Origin: Camarhynchus parvulus
Lineage: Eukaryota > Chordata > Aves > Passeriformes > Thraupidae
DNA length: 64,000 bases
Assembly: GCF_901933205.1 (NCBI RefSeq)
Contig: NC_044584.1
Coordinates: 13,867,001 to 13,931,000 of the forward strand
Direction of reading: 5' to 3'
The notes beneath the pieces were generated by a model, which saw nothing but the letters and a program-made list of their open reading frames with translations, had not been told where the DNA came from and did not search any database. Positions within the stretch are counted from its first letter, which is position 1, and every line of letters starts with the position of its first letter. Positions 12,490 through 25,900 of the stretch are shown piece after piece. Made by a program: the position numbers and the translations under genes.

Positions 12490-13900
12490 CTGGCGATGGC
12501 GGCTGGTGAGCCCTTCAGGAGAGCGGCGGGCGTGAGGCGCGGGCAGTGACCCCGCTCTCACCTGTTCTGCCCGGGGATGGCTTTGTTGAGCGCGGCATCC
12601 CTCAGCTCTCCGCACACACGTTTTTCTCCGTGACGAACAAGCCCAGGCAGCAGCGAGCCGAGCCCGGCACGCCGGGCTCCCGGCCAGGGCAGCTCTGCCC
12701 TAACATGGCACTCGCTGCCGCCCGGGGCGGCCCCAGGCCCGTCCCTCAGCGGCGCCGCCAGCGGCCGGCCCCGCTCGCCCGGGGCAGGGGCTCGGCCCGC
12801 CCTCGGCCCGGCGCTGAGGGCCGGGAGCCGTCAAGCACGGCCGGCTGGAAATGGCGCCTTCGCGACCCCCTCCCCGGGCGGGCGCGGCGCCGCAGATGTC
12901 CCCGGCCGCTGTGGGAATCGCGGCTGCTTTCCCCCACTATGGCTCCCGTGAGAGGGCTCCGCCCTGGGCCTCGCCCTGTCCCTCCCGGGAAAAGCCCTCG
13001 CCCAGCTACCATCGGGTAGCAGCCGTCCGTCCTTGCCCGCGGTGACGAGTGGCACGGCCGCCCCTCGCTGTGCGCGGCTCTGTGGGACGGGGTCCCGCCG
13101 CCTCCCGCACTCGGTGCGGAGCGGTCACTCCTCCGGGAGGCTCAGCCCAGACAGAAGGCGGGAGCCGCCCGGGGAGCGGGCCGAGCGCCCGGCCGCTGGC
13201 ATCCCGTACGTGGGCTCGGCCCGCCCTGTCCGGGGGCCGGCTGGGGCAGCGCTGCGGGGACCGGCCCCGGCCGCGGGGGACGGCGGGCCGAGCGCCCCCG
13301 GGGAGGGCCGGGCGGCGGCGCGCCTGGATGCCCGCCCGAGTGGGAACGGGCGGGGAAAGTTTCTCCTGTGCGCGCCCTGTCCGTCCGTCCCTCCCTCCGC
13401 GCCCGCACACTCTCGCAGACACACACACGCTCACACCCTCTCCCGCCGCCAGCGGCCGGGGGGCACTTTTGAAAGCCCTTCTGGTTCCACACCCAGCCGG
13501 CGCTGACATCATTCCCGCAGGAGGGCGGGCGGAGGCACCGCCGCCGCCGCCAGACGGTCGCAGCCCCGGAGAGCTGCCCGCCGGCCCGCGCCCGTGAGTA
13601 GCCTCGGCCGGCCGGGGGGCGCGGGGGGAGCGGGGCGGCGGCGGGGGGAGCGGGCGGCTTCGCCGGCCAGGGGAGGAAAAGACCCGTCAGAAATGGCGAA
13701 AAATTAAAAGCACGCGTTTGTTTACTACGAAGCACATTTCATTTGGGTGGCTGCGGTGCTGCGCCGTCGCTGGGCCGGCCGGAGAGAGCGGTCCCTGTCC
13801 CGTCGAGCCCCGGCCCCGCTCTTGGTCCCGAGCGTCCGGGAGCGGGACGGGGAGGGCCGAGGGGCTCCTCGCCAGTGAGTCCAGGCTGGGCCAAGGCAGC
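12490..13900. promoter_or_regulatory. CpG island, presumed EMP2 promoter
   Basis: Base composition changes abruptly from AT-rich to very GC-rich with dense CpG, and it returns to background after about 13.9 kb. GC-box cores (GGGCGG) overlap at 13523-13532 just before the exon 1 splice donor, and a further GGGGCGG follows in the early intron. No canonical TATA box is evident, which fits a dispersed CpG-island promoter. The transcription start cannot be placed from the sequence alone. Numerous long open frames in both strands here simply reflect the lack of stop codons in GC-rich DNA. Confidence 0.85.
13400..13593 (+). other. EMP2: EMP2 exon 1 (5' UTR, non-coding), start approximate
   Basis: A strong splice donor, CCC|GTGAGTA, falls at 13593/13594 inside the CpG island. 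It is the best candidate to join the acceptor at 27266/27267, where the first coding exon begins. Mammalian EMP2 also has a non-coding first exon followed by a long intron. The donor position is fairly secure as a signal. The 5' boundary given is a guess, because no TSS motif fixes it. An alternative first exon elsewhere in the island cannot be excluded. Confidence 0.5.
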
Positions 13901-16900
13901 AGAAAGTTCGCGTTCTTCACGGGATAGTTGCTTTCTGTTCTTTTCTCTAATGAACTCTCAGCGGAGTTCGTGTGTGTTGCAGTAACGCTGTAGCAGCTCT
14001 TGGCAGCTCACCCCCCCGACAGTGGAAGGAAAATACACTTAGATGTAATTCAGTGCAGATTTTGGTTTATGAAGTTTTGGCCAGCATTAAACGTTTTTCT
14101 GCTTGAGTCAAACTGCAGTTTCACTCAGGGGTGGTTTTTATCTATAGGTAATGCCCCACTTACATTGGAGATGTTGTGTGCCACATATTGGACAGGCAGC
14201 TGTCAGTATCGTGAGTTGTCTGCAATTTTGAGTATTGAATTTGAGATGTCAGCTCCTTGTTTGGACATTTCTACAAAGAACAGTACACTGCTATCTGTTC
14301 CTCAGCAGGCTTATCCATGACTTGTTCTTACCCACAGAATGCTGCCATCAAGAAACCTGCACTTCAGCCTCTCTTAATTTATTGGCAGAAATACTTTGTT
14401 CACATGGTGCAGGAAGGTCTTTTTTTTTTTTTTTTTCCCTCCTCGCAGCAGTTGGGAATAGTATGTAAATGATCAGTAATTATTGCTGTAGAGCATCTTT
14501 GTAGAATCCTCTGACTTGATACAGGGCTGTGAAGAAACCCACTAAATAGCTGTGAAATCCGCACTGAATTATTTTGGCGTTTTCTTCAGGAACTTTGGAA
14601 GTAAACAGCTATGGTTGGCTCATCATCAGAAAAACAAAATGTAGCTCTTTCTCTTCATTTGCTTGTAGACTGTATATACAGTGTTGGTGCGTTAGCTATG
14701 TAAAATAAGCCTTCTTGCCTGCCTGAGCTGATGTTTTTTCTATCAAATAAAAATAGTCTATAGTGACTCTTTCATCCAGACCTCCTCTTGGATGTTGAAG
14801 GCTTTGCTGTCCGTGTAGTTCAGGAAAGAGCTGTGAGGCTGGGCTGCTGGGACTGAGGTGCCAGGTGGCTGCAGGTGTGGGCAGGCAGGAATCCACACAA
14901 ATGGTAGGGGACTATTTGGCATGAGTTTCCGTGGGGGAAGAAACGGGAATTGCAGTTTGCTGCAGAGTCCAGCAAGATTTTTGTAAGAGAGTGTGTGACA
15001 AATGCCATCCTAAGGAATGCAGCTGGAGTACAGGTACTTGCCACAGCTGGTGAAATCAGAGTGGGAGTGGAAAAAAAGGCATATGGTAAACATGGCCACC
15101 AGAAGCTGATATGATTTTATTCAGCATAAGATTTAAGGACTTCACCTTTCCTTCAAAGACATTGAAAGAAGGAACTCTTGCTGTTCTCTGAACCTCCTTA
15201 TGAACTTATAGAGTTGAGTTAGGAAATAGACTGTTGGGATACCTGAGGGAAGATTCATCCTCCGTGCTGAATAAAGATGTGTACAGATTGTATCATGCCA
15301 GCTGCGTGGCTGACGGGGATGTTACCAGGTACCTGTCTGCCCAGCCAGCAATCCAGGAATTGCTCTGCCAATAGCCATCAACATTAACTGGAGCTGAAAT
15401 GCAGCAATACCATGAAGACTCTTCATGCTGATCAGTTTCTTGTTAGTATGCTCATTTGGGAAGAAAAATGGTGTGTTAATATAATTTCAAATAAAAACAA
15501 CATCCAATCAGTAGACAAGACACTACTGGTGTTGTATTCTTTGTTTGTGGTCTGGAAAGACTTCTATCATAAACATACAAACAGTGTTGATTATGCTGTG
15601 GATTTGCCAGTGAGGAAAAACAGTTACTTTTATTTGGTTACACAGATTTAAAACCTTGTTAATAAAGGAAGTTGTTCAACAGACTGAGTAGGTCAAGACT
15701 GAAGGCTGCTGCAACATTATTATCTTAGACAAATAATCTGTCTCAGTTCATAGATGCTGGAGTTATTGTTGCTGGCCAACATTGTTTAGGAGAAATGAAC
15801 ATCTCTATCTTGCACCCACTTTCAGTTAATGCACTTGACCCCTCTTGATTTATTAGCGTCTCCAGCTTCACAGTTAACTTGTGTCTTTCTTTTACTTCTA
15901 CTATTATGGCTTTTATTTTGTTGTGTTGTTTGTCTCAAGGTTGTTTCCCAACTCAGGTTTGACATTCCTTCAGTGATTAGAAGAATGTTGTACTGATGAG
16001 TCCCTTATGGATATTTAGAGAAGCAAGACCTTCCTCTGCTTTTGCTAAGTCTATTAGGTGTAGGCTGTCTCCTTTCATAGTGCAGTTTCCCTGTCATTTA
16101 GAAATGAGATCAGTGGCAGCACAAGGAGACTCTTCCCTTTTCACTTGAATATATTTTGATTTTCCACTGGCACTTCACATTTGATTTGTGTCCTGAGCAT
16201 CATGTAAGACATGACATCCCCACATAAATCAGGACAAGAATGTGTTCAATTAAAAAGATAAGTAGGTCTCTGGGGACAAGGTCTTTCATACTGCTAGCTG
16301 GCAGATGTACTTTCCAGGTCCTCCTCCATGTTCCTGTTGGAAGAACACCCAGCAGAATGAGACACTGTGTTATACAGGAACTAATAAGAAAGATATTTAC
16401 TCTGAGGTGAAACAAACACTGTATGTAAAATCCATGTGAAACTTCAGTACAGCCAAATTTGAAAGTAGAAAGGAATGCATGGCTTTTATTGAAATCACGT
16501 TGGTCTCAGAGGGAATGCAGGGGGAACATAAGCGCAGCGCTAAGGAATTCCATTCAGGGAGCTGTTCAATGTTAGGGTTTGCTTGTTTTTTAATGCTCAA
16601 AGCAAACCATGATCTTTGCAGTGGAGTTTCAGTTTTTGCTGGTTTTTTGTTAAAAACGTTACTGTTTTAGAGAGGAGATAATTTTGTAAACTATATCTCA
16701 AAATGTCAAGTGATGCTTATGACTTCATTAGGAAGATAAGCATCATAATTATTAGAAAATACATCTTGCTGGGTGAGACTCAAGAAAAAGCCTGATGGCC
16801 TGAATTCATCCATCAAAGGAATTATTATATCTCCACTGAATGGGGAAAATGTAATTGCACCTTTTTATTTTGCTGGTGAAGTTTCATGGGCAGGTTTAAT

Positions 16901-19900
16901 GATGGTATGTGCATGCCAGGTGAAGCCTCATAATTTGGGTGTGACCTTAAAATACAACCCTCTGGCTGTGTAGAGATCTTCACAGGAGTCTGTAGGTGGA
17001 GCAGAAAGTGGACTGACTCAAATACCCCTTAGGGATGGCTATAGGATATATATTTATGGTTTGCTTCACTGATTCTTAAACACTGTGCTATGTTTGGGAT
17101 TGCACGGGCCGCAAACAGCCAAGGTGGGCAGTAGGAACATTCCCTCAGCTCTCTAATGCAGGTGTTCAGTGTCCTGAAATAGATCCAAATTCTGGCCTTC
17201 TTCCAGACAGAAGGAGGCCTTCCAAAGGCCCTGGATGTCTCTGAGGTGCAGGTGCTGCCAGGTGGGCTCTGCACACTCACCTGTTCTCCAGGGCTTGCCG
17301 TGCTCAGTCCACTGAAGAACAAACCCGATGTTTAGTTCCAAAGCAGAAACAAACCCAAGTCCAGAGCCTGCAGAACAGTCTGTGAACAACTGAAGGGCTC
17401 TGGCTGAGCCTGCCCATCTGTCAGGGTGCTTGGTGTACCCTTACCTGGCACTGTGGCTGTGCAGTGACCCAGGCACTGTCCAGCCTGGTCAAGGTGCAGC
17501 TGCAGGGTAGGGCAAAGTGACCCAGGGGCTGAGGGGACTGGGCTGTTCCCACAGAGCAGCCAGTGTAGAAGAGCTGTGCCCTGAGTGTGCTCAAACAAGG
17601 CATGGAAATCCTTCTACCTGGATTTGTAGAGTCCACATGGCAGCTTTAATGGCACAGATTACAAATTATGCTGTAAAAATTGCATTCTGGAGGTAGGCAG
17701 AGTATTCAGTGTATCCTGTGCTACAATGTTGCTGTCAAACAAAGTAGTAGTTGTGGAGAGTTTAAGCTTTTTGTTTTATAACCAACTTTTGTACCACCAA
17801 TAGAAATGTGTTTTCACGCTCTTGATAGATGATGTGTAAACTCTGAAATAACTAAAACCAAAATTTCTCAACACAGAGCTAGTCAAAGCCAAATCAAAAC
17901 AAGCAGTTTGAAAATTTTACAACAGTGAATGCAACATATTTAATTGCTAGCAATTTCCACAGAGCATCTGCCAAAGTTAAAACAATATCAGCTTTTATTT
18001 CTACGGAATTAAACGCATTGCTTTCAATCTGGAAAGACAGACCTTTTCTGCCTTTGTTTGTTGGTTAATTAGGTGGAACATCATAAATCACTCGAGCTGT
18101 TCTGTTGTATCTGGAATAATCTCTGGATAAGCAGCAGTCTGTAGTCAGTGGAGCCCAGGGTCTGAGGTTCACTGAGAACTATGTTAATTTCTAGTCAATG
18201 CTGCAGGTGTGCTTTTTTTTTTTTTTCCTTTTTCATTGACTGAGGACACATTTTGTCTGTCAACCTGCTATAAAGGTCTGGTATTTTACTTGGTCTGTCA
18301 CTCCCTGCCCTGCCAAGGTATTGAACAGAGACACCCTCGACACTGAAATGTGTCCACACAGTGATTGAGCAGGGGTGAGGCCAGGCCACACCTCAGTTCA
18401 GCTGTTTGTTTCAGGAGCAGGTTCTCGGGAGGGTTCCCATAACTTGAATAGCTTACTGGAACAGCCCCGTGTCATTGTCCCAGCCCCATGGAGCCAGAGG
18501 CAGGGCTGTGCCAGCAGGCTGCAAAGGGCTCTGTGCTTGCTGACCCCTGCCCTGGGGGGTTGGCAGGCAGTGGTGGCCCTTAGGTCACCCTCAGACAAGG
18601 GTCTCAGGCTGTGCTCACTCTTGGAAGCTCTGCTGCCCACCTGAGAAACAGAAGGTGCCTCTGAGCTGTGTCATGGTCAGCACGGTGTCGCTGCACTGCC
18701 CAACAGCCTGAACTGCTGCCAGCAGCCCTGGAGCCTGGCAGGGAGCTCAGCCCAGCGCCAAGGGCATGGGTATCATGCAAAAAGCCTGTTGTGAAATGCA
18801 CAGAGACCTCAGTGAAGCTGTTGAGAGGCTTCACAGGAGAGCAGAGCTGCAGGGTCCTCTCAGGACAGCGGGTCTGCCGCCCTGGTAGCACAGTCCCTGC
18901 ATCACGGAAATCCTTTTGTGGAGCTCTCTTTTTCCTGTGCTGTGGTGATTGTAAGGCTGTTCCAGAATGTGACAGCTCTAAGAGTTGTAATTTACATCCT
19001 AAATGTGCTCACACCTGTTTTACAGCCATATATTTTCATCTCTAAGTTAAACAGTTCTTTTTCCTTCCATGTGTTTGCCTTTACCTGCAAGCAAGTATAT
19101 CCCCATTCTGTCTTGATCTTTGAAAATGAGCAAGTGAGAATGAGAGGTTCTTATCTTGTTAAGCTTAGGAAAAAACAAGCTTTAAGTACTTTTAGACCAG
19201 CTTGATTGTTAAGAAGGTTTTAATGTACACCACAGCTTTGTTTACATTGAAATGGTATCTGGTGCACAACAAGCAAACTGGCTGAACAGAGAGCATGCAC
19301 TGAACCCCTGAAATGATGCGTGCTTTCTTTAATTTTCTAAGAATACAGTTAAGCTCTACCCATACATACTTAAGTTACAAACATTTTATAACATGTTTTG
19401 CACATACCTTTGTGAAAGCTGACAGAATACTTTTATGTTTTGTAAGAAACCAGAAACTGCAATACACAAGCAGTTGCTTCTTTCAAATTACTGCTGGGTT
19501 TTCTCAAACAATGTTTGCCCTTTGAGAAATCCCTTGAACCATGGGGTGTCTTTGATTAAAGACTGTTTTGTTAGCATTTGCCAAAGGCATATGATGCTCA
19601 GCATAAACTGAAGGTGGAAGAGTGGATGACTATGATGGGAATCAGAGATTAATTGCAACCCTTTTAGGTATTATTTAGTAATATGTCAGCCTACCTTACA
19701 CCACTGTGGGTTGTGTTGGGATTAGATGCAGATATAGAACATCTTAAGTATGAGACTATTATTATCTAGTATAAAAGTACAGTTACAACTAAAAGTGCTT
19801 TAGGGAAACATAAGAATGTGTAAAAGATTTACTTTTGAGGATGGTGTGATTTGTGCTGCTGGAGGAGGAAGAACAATCTCTTTCTGCTGACCACACAAAA

Positions 19901-22900
19901 CCCTCTAAAAAGCAGTTTTGAGAAGATGAAGTCTTAAAGACTTTTATTCAAATTTGTCTGTCTGTGTAGGCAGCTGACTTCTGTACCTGCTAAATTGTCT
20001 TCTCAGCATATAGTGGCTAGTAATGTCTCTTCCAGATTTTGCTGGAGTATTTGAATACATCTATCTTGAAGTTTTTAAGCTTCAGGCTATTTTTTAGGAT
20101 TTTCAGGTAAGCTGTCACAAGGCTCATTTTCCTGGTAAGTGACACTTCCCCACCCCACAACAGGGCATTGTGTCCCTGTGTTCCCATAGATCCTGCTGGT
20201 TTTTCTTCTGCTGAGTCTGCCCACAAAGGCTTCATGGCTGAGTGACTTTCCTCAGCCGTGCACACAGCAGGGCCTAGTGAAAGGAGTGGTAGGGCAAGTC
20301 TAAACCTAGTCCAAACTTGTTTGCAAATAAATGACAGAGTTACAGAAGTGGCAGCAAGGCTGGCATCCCTAGGTCAAAATTTTATTAAAAGCATTCCTAA
20401 GAAATTAGAAACATCTGCTTCTTTTCGTCTCCATACTCAAAGCTAGCATGTTGCATTTTTGCTGCAATTTGCTTCTTGGTTTTGTTTGGAAATGTATGGA
20501 ACAGCAGGGTTAGAATTTCCTAGACTTTGGAGTTCCTGCTTGGTAGCATAGATCTAATGAGGAGGACAGGGTGAGACGGGAGGAAGTCTGCAGATGATCT
20601 GCCAGCCTCACCTGTAATCACAGTCTCTTTAATTTTTGGTAACTAGGTGGGGTTTCTGAAGAGGAGACCAGATTTAGAGTTTATGAAGTTGCTTGAGGAA
20701 GAGCTGAAACTGTTATTGAGCATCCCCTCACACATAGGTGGTTGGGAGGCCAGGCAAATGAGCTTCTTCACTCTAAGTCTGCTGTTGCTCAGGGAATCCC
20801 ACCAGTACCAGCAGGACAGACAGACATCCAAACACGGTAAAAGCAAAAGGTTTTATTAAGCTATAGGTGTACATTTGTACTAGTTGTGGCGCACACAAAG
20901 AGCAGACCTCAGGGCTTTGGTTGCGAGGCACGATTTTCTGAAAGAAAATAGAAAAAGACTAGGTCATACTGTGTCATGTGAGTTTCTCTCCAAGCCCATG
21001 TATTTCACTATGAGAACACAACAAGCTGACTGCTGTAACTATGCTGGTGGTTGCTGGGTCTTAACACAGCCTGCTGCAAAGGCACCAATAAATCTAGAAC
21101 TGATAGGATGACCCTGCTTTATTTTCTGCCATTGTTGTCATTCAAATGGAACTCTAGAAAAGAGAGTGGATTCGTTTTTTGCTGTATTGATTTTTTTTAC
21201 CTTCATACAGTGGTTGAGTGCAGGGAGCTTTGATTCATTTCCTTCTGATTTCCTTGCTTTGTGAGGAAGGACTTAGAAAAGCAGGTGGAAGTGTAAGCGA
21301 AAAGCTCTTTTCCTTCCACATAAAATAGGTACACAAAGAGCTGTGCCTTGAGTGTGTTCTCAATTAGGCAAACCAAAAAGAGCTAATGGTCTCTGTGCCA
21401 TCTAGGGGCTCACAGGACACGTAGCCCTCTTCATTCCAAAGCCAGCATCAAGCAGGGAATGTTATTTCATGTGGAACACACATTGTTCTTCATGCTTAGC
21501 TTTACAGCAGGAAGAAATTGGGTGGGAGCCCATGTGCTGTGGAGACTGTTACTCGTCCTTTGCATTTCCCTCCTGGGTCCCCATTCAGTATTGTAGAGGT
21601 GTAGTCAGAGCCATCCAACACTTCTTGGAGGTCTCCACACTGCCTGCAGAGACTGGTTCAAAGAGGATGTTCAGTTTCTGTGTTGACTGTTAGCTGGGTA
21701 ACACCTGGGCATGAAAACAGGTCACAATTTGAATGTACACTTGAAGAGTGTTGGTGTTCCCAACTGTTAAATTAATCGAGACAGAAGAAATAAAGAAATG
21801 GGAGTAAGTTGTTTCAACTCGTGTAATTATTCTCTTGGTATTACATTTCCTGATTTTCTTGTCCTTTATGTTGTTTGATATTTAGGCATTAGAGGATTGT
21901 TGAAATCCTCAAAGCTCTTGCTGGCTAGGGAGAAAGTCTGCTGTCTGAACTTTACTTTTGGTTCCAGTTCTGAGAATCACACAAGAAAAAAAGAACCCTT
22001 CATACTTGATAAAAAAAAAAAGAAAAAAGTTAACAGTATCAGTCTGTTCTTCATAATCCAGGGAATTTTGTACATGTTTAGAGACAATGGTACAGGCAAA
22101 ATGTGAGCCAGCTTCTGAGTTCTCACATGTCATGAGACACCATGAGATGTGGCACAAGAACTCTGAGCAAAAATGTGTAAATCCAAACAACTTATGATGC
22201 ATCACAAGATGACAGATTTCTCATGCTACAAGTATACAAACTTCTTATAAATTCACATTTTCAGACTTAATTATAGCACTGAGGGGCAGAAGAATTAATA
22301 ATTAAGGTTTGCTTTGATTCAGTTTTACACCAGTGACCTCAAGAAAGTTCAGCTGCACTGAATGCTTATTGATGGTCCAAAGACCTGCTGTTCTTGTTGC
22401 AATGAAACAGCTCAGTGCAGAGAGCTGCAGGTATGGTAACTTGTTTAGCAGGATCCTCTGCCCCTTGTTTTGGGTGTGCCTTTTGAGCACAGTAAATGTG
22501 GGTGTTGAGAATCTGCACACCCCCAGCCTCGGTCTGTGCAGAGCAGGAGCTGTTCTGCAGAGATTTCACCGTGTTTCTAAGAGTATGAACCAGGATTGTC
22601 TGTGTGGAAGATTTCTCAGACATGGGCTCAGATGAAGATGATAAAAACCCCTGACTTGATCTTAGGGAGTGAGGGCAGCAGCCAGTGTTGGAGGGTAAGC
22701 TTCAGCCTTTCCAATGCAAATGAGCCCAGGACAAACATGCTGCACTATGTATTGCTGGTTGCAAAAATTGAGTATGCACAAACATGAGAAACAGCCTGGC
22801 AGCAGAGTTCAACTGCATGGGAGGAAAGGAAAGCGTTTGTTGTGGAGATGACATCTGGGTTGGAAAGTAGTGATAAAACTTCTGTTAAGAACTGTCAAAG

Positions 22901-25900
22901 ACTATTTCCATTTTTGCTTGCTTGCTGTACTAAAAAACTTAAATAGTCATGTTTCTTTATACTGATGGACATGAAAGATAAACTTTATCCTGGAGATAAG
23001 CTGAGGCCTTTCTGCAGGGGATGTATTTTTGTGTGTGATACGACATAGGGAGACAACCCAGTTTTGAAACACTACAGTTCAGAAATGTCGGAAACCCTGG
23101 CCTAGATACCTTACTTTACTGTGCAATTCTGTGGTGATTGTAGTGTTTTATCCTGAATAAACATACTTGTCTCTGCATGCCCAGGAGATTATAGCAGAGG
23201 CCCTTCTTAGCCACTTCTTCTAAAGCTCATCAGGCTCTCTCCCATGGCAAATGCAAACTACTGCTTCCAAAAGTCTGCATTGCAGAAGAGATTCAAGAGA
23301 AGTGTGACTGCTGCATTTATCCTCTCCATGTACAATGGAGTAGCACTGGACCATTACTTCTGCACTAATTGAAAAAAAATACGGGTTGTTGCTCTAACTG
23401 GCCTTCTGTTTTATTGTGTTTTGTGTAAGTATTCTGCAACTTAACAGCATTTGTGGGAAACTTTATTACCACAGCAAAGCTGGATGTGTTCAGTGGGATT
23501 CCTATAACTTACTCTTTCTAGATCCAGTGGCAGTTTGCACTTGTAGCTCAGCAGTATCTGTCCACTTCTGCCTTACACCACACCTTATGAAATGGTATTA
23601 ACTGCTGAGCCTTGCTATTGAAGGAATTTATGTTGACATCCAAAGTCATCCTTACTGGAGCCCCCAAATCTGTTTTTAATGGCACATGCGATGAGCTAAG
23701 TCAAATATTATGTTCTCTTTTGTCAGAGCTTTGCTGGAGGTTAGTACAGGGAGGTTCCTGAAATAGCTGCAGATTGACAGGAGAGCTGAGCTGGAAGGAA
23801 CCTCTGGAGGTCTCCAGTGCAGACTCTGGCTCCAAGCAGGGGGTTAGATCAGGACGTTCTGGGCCTTGCTTCAGTCGAGTCAGGAAGATGTCCAAGAATG
23901 GAGATCCCACAGCCTCATGGGCCCTGTTCCAGTACTTAATCATGCTCATTGAATATAATTAATACTTTTTTCACAATTGGAATATTCCTTGTTGCAACTT
24001 GTAACCGTTGCCTGTAGTCTTTTCATCATGTACTTCTGAGAAGGGTGGCTCCATCATCGTAAGTATAGTGTGTCCAAAAAGCTTTTCTCATATATTTATG
24101 TGTGTGTAAAAACTATTAAAAGAATTCAAGTCGCTTTGGGGAATGATGGGCAATATCTGTTGCATCATCCCAGCCTTCATCCATGCCTAAAGGCAGTGTA
24201 CTTTAAATTCATGAACACCCTGACCCGAGAGCATGCTGTGTTTCAACTGCAAATGAGAGAGAAGGTGAAAAATCACTCTGCCCAGGAAACAGTTCATGGT
24301 AAACAAGAAAAGGAGTACAGCTAGTGTGCAGAACAGGATGTTATCAAAGTGTTTGGTTAGTAATACATTAGTGAAATAAGAATTCTGAACGTTAATGCAA
24401 ACAGTGCTCTGAAGCTGTGTCCTTCCCTCGCTCATAGGGAGAGGGCAAAGGAGCTGCCTGCTGCTAGGAGAGGTTCCCAGGCAGGCTGTCCTCAGAGGAT
24501 TGGGGAAGGAAGAGCTTCTTGCTGAGGCAGTGGGAGAATCTTGCGTCTGCACTGTAAGGTTTGAATTCCAGCATTTTGTGGAGTTGAGAAGGACTAGTAG
24601 TTCTTTCTGAGAGATGTAACCCAGAATTTCTGCCTAGAGAGGGATGCAGATTCTGTAGTAGCATCTGCAGTGTTGCTGGCTGCATCTTGGAAGAGGGGAG
24701 CTGCTCTTTGCTTCCTGCCCACAAATCACAGACAGTTTCTCTGGAAAACTCCCCTCCCTTCATTATTCCTTGTGCAGGCTGGGGTGAACCACAGAAACTC
24801 CTGGGTCTCCATGGGAAGGGAAAGTTTGAGGAGTGATTGAGGTCTGTGCACTTCTGGGATCCTGTTCAGGCATGACAGATTGGATAACCAGTTCTTGTTG
24901 TCTTTTCCTGGTATTAATTACTTGGAAATGGTCTGTCTCCTTCTTTTCCCCCAGTGTATTTAATTCCTGTCTCCATGTGTCATTGTTTAGCACTGTGTGC
25001 ACAGAAGTTGTAGCAGCTTGTGAAGGGAGCAGTTGCCAGCAAGGCAGGAGGGGGAATCTAGAGATGGTTGTTAGGAAGGGTCTTCAAAAAAAGAAATGTC
25101 AGACCCATCAGACCTTTCTTTTGTCCATTTTTTTTTTAAGAGAGAGAAAACAAAAATCTCTTTCATTTAATTTTGGCTTTATTTGGGTAAAACAAAAAAT
25201 GTCTTCTCACCAGCCATACATGTTTATCTCTCCTGTCTGAAACACTTCTCTTTATGGCTGAAAACAGTAAAACAAAACCATTCATTTGATTGAAGATAAA
25301 GTGGGTTCTCCTGTGCTGGCAAGTCTTGCTTTTGCAAGATTGGTTTTAATTAGGTTACATTTTTTTGGTCTCTCTTACTTTATGTTACTTCCTGTAATAA
25401 GATGAAATTGTATTGTTATTCCTAAAATGACAGCAAGTACAATTTGGTTCTCTCTCCTTATATGGCAGATGATTGTTGCATTATTGAATGCTTAGATACC
25501 ATCTGTGCAAGAAATGAAACTTAGAAAAAACCAGCCACATGACAAGAGGGTGCTGTGCAAAGACTGGTATATATCACAATGAAAATAACTTGATGTGGCA
25601 TTATACAAACCCACAGAATATTTTCTTTTCCTTTCTTCTTCTTTTCATTCAAGCAAGGCTTGACAGAGAACCGTGAATGACATTTCTAGAAGTGGAACTG
25701 GATTCAGAGGATCTTGAGTCATACAGCAGAATCACCTCATTGGAGGCAATTGCCACTTTCTGTTCTTTATTGTGCTGGGAAGGCAGAGTTTAACAGAGAG
25801 GAAATGGGAAGGAATACTCACTAGAGTAGCTGCTTTTCCTATTTTAGGGTTTGACTTGGCTTTCCCATTCAGTCATTCTAATTAGATATGGATATAAGGC

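Noticed and set aside
12546..13735. Many long open frames on both strands (up to about 197 codons)
   Set aside because: They coincide with the CpG island, where stop codons are rare. The translations are Pro/Arg/Gly/Ala-rich in every frame with no domain.
20647..20859. 70-codon + frame and 67-codon minus frame in intron 1
   Set aside because: Short, overlapping on opposite strands, no domain and no flanking splice sites that would fit the EMP2 frame.
22110..22165. Imperfect inverted repeat around GAGTTCT/AGAACTC
   Set aside because: The pairing needs multiple bulges, so it is weaker than the hairpins reported and within chance expectation.
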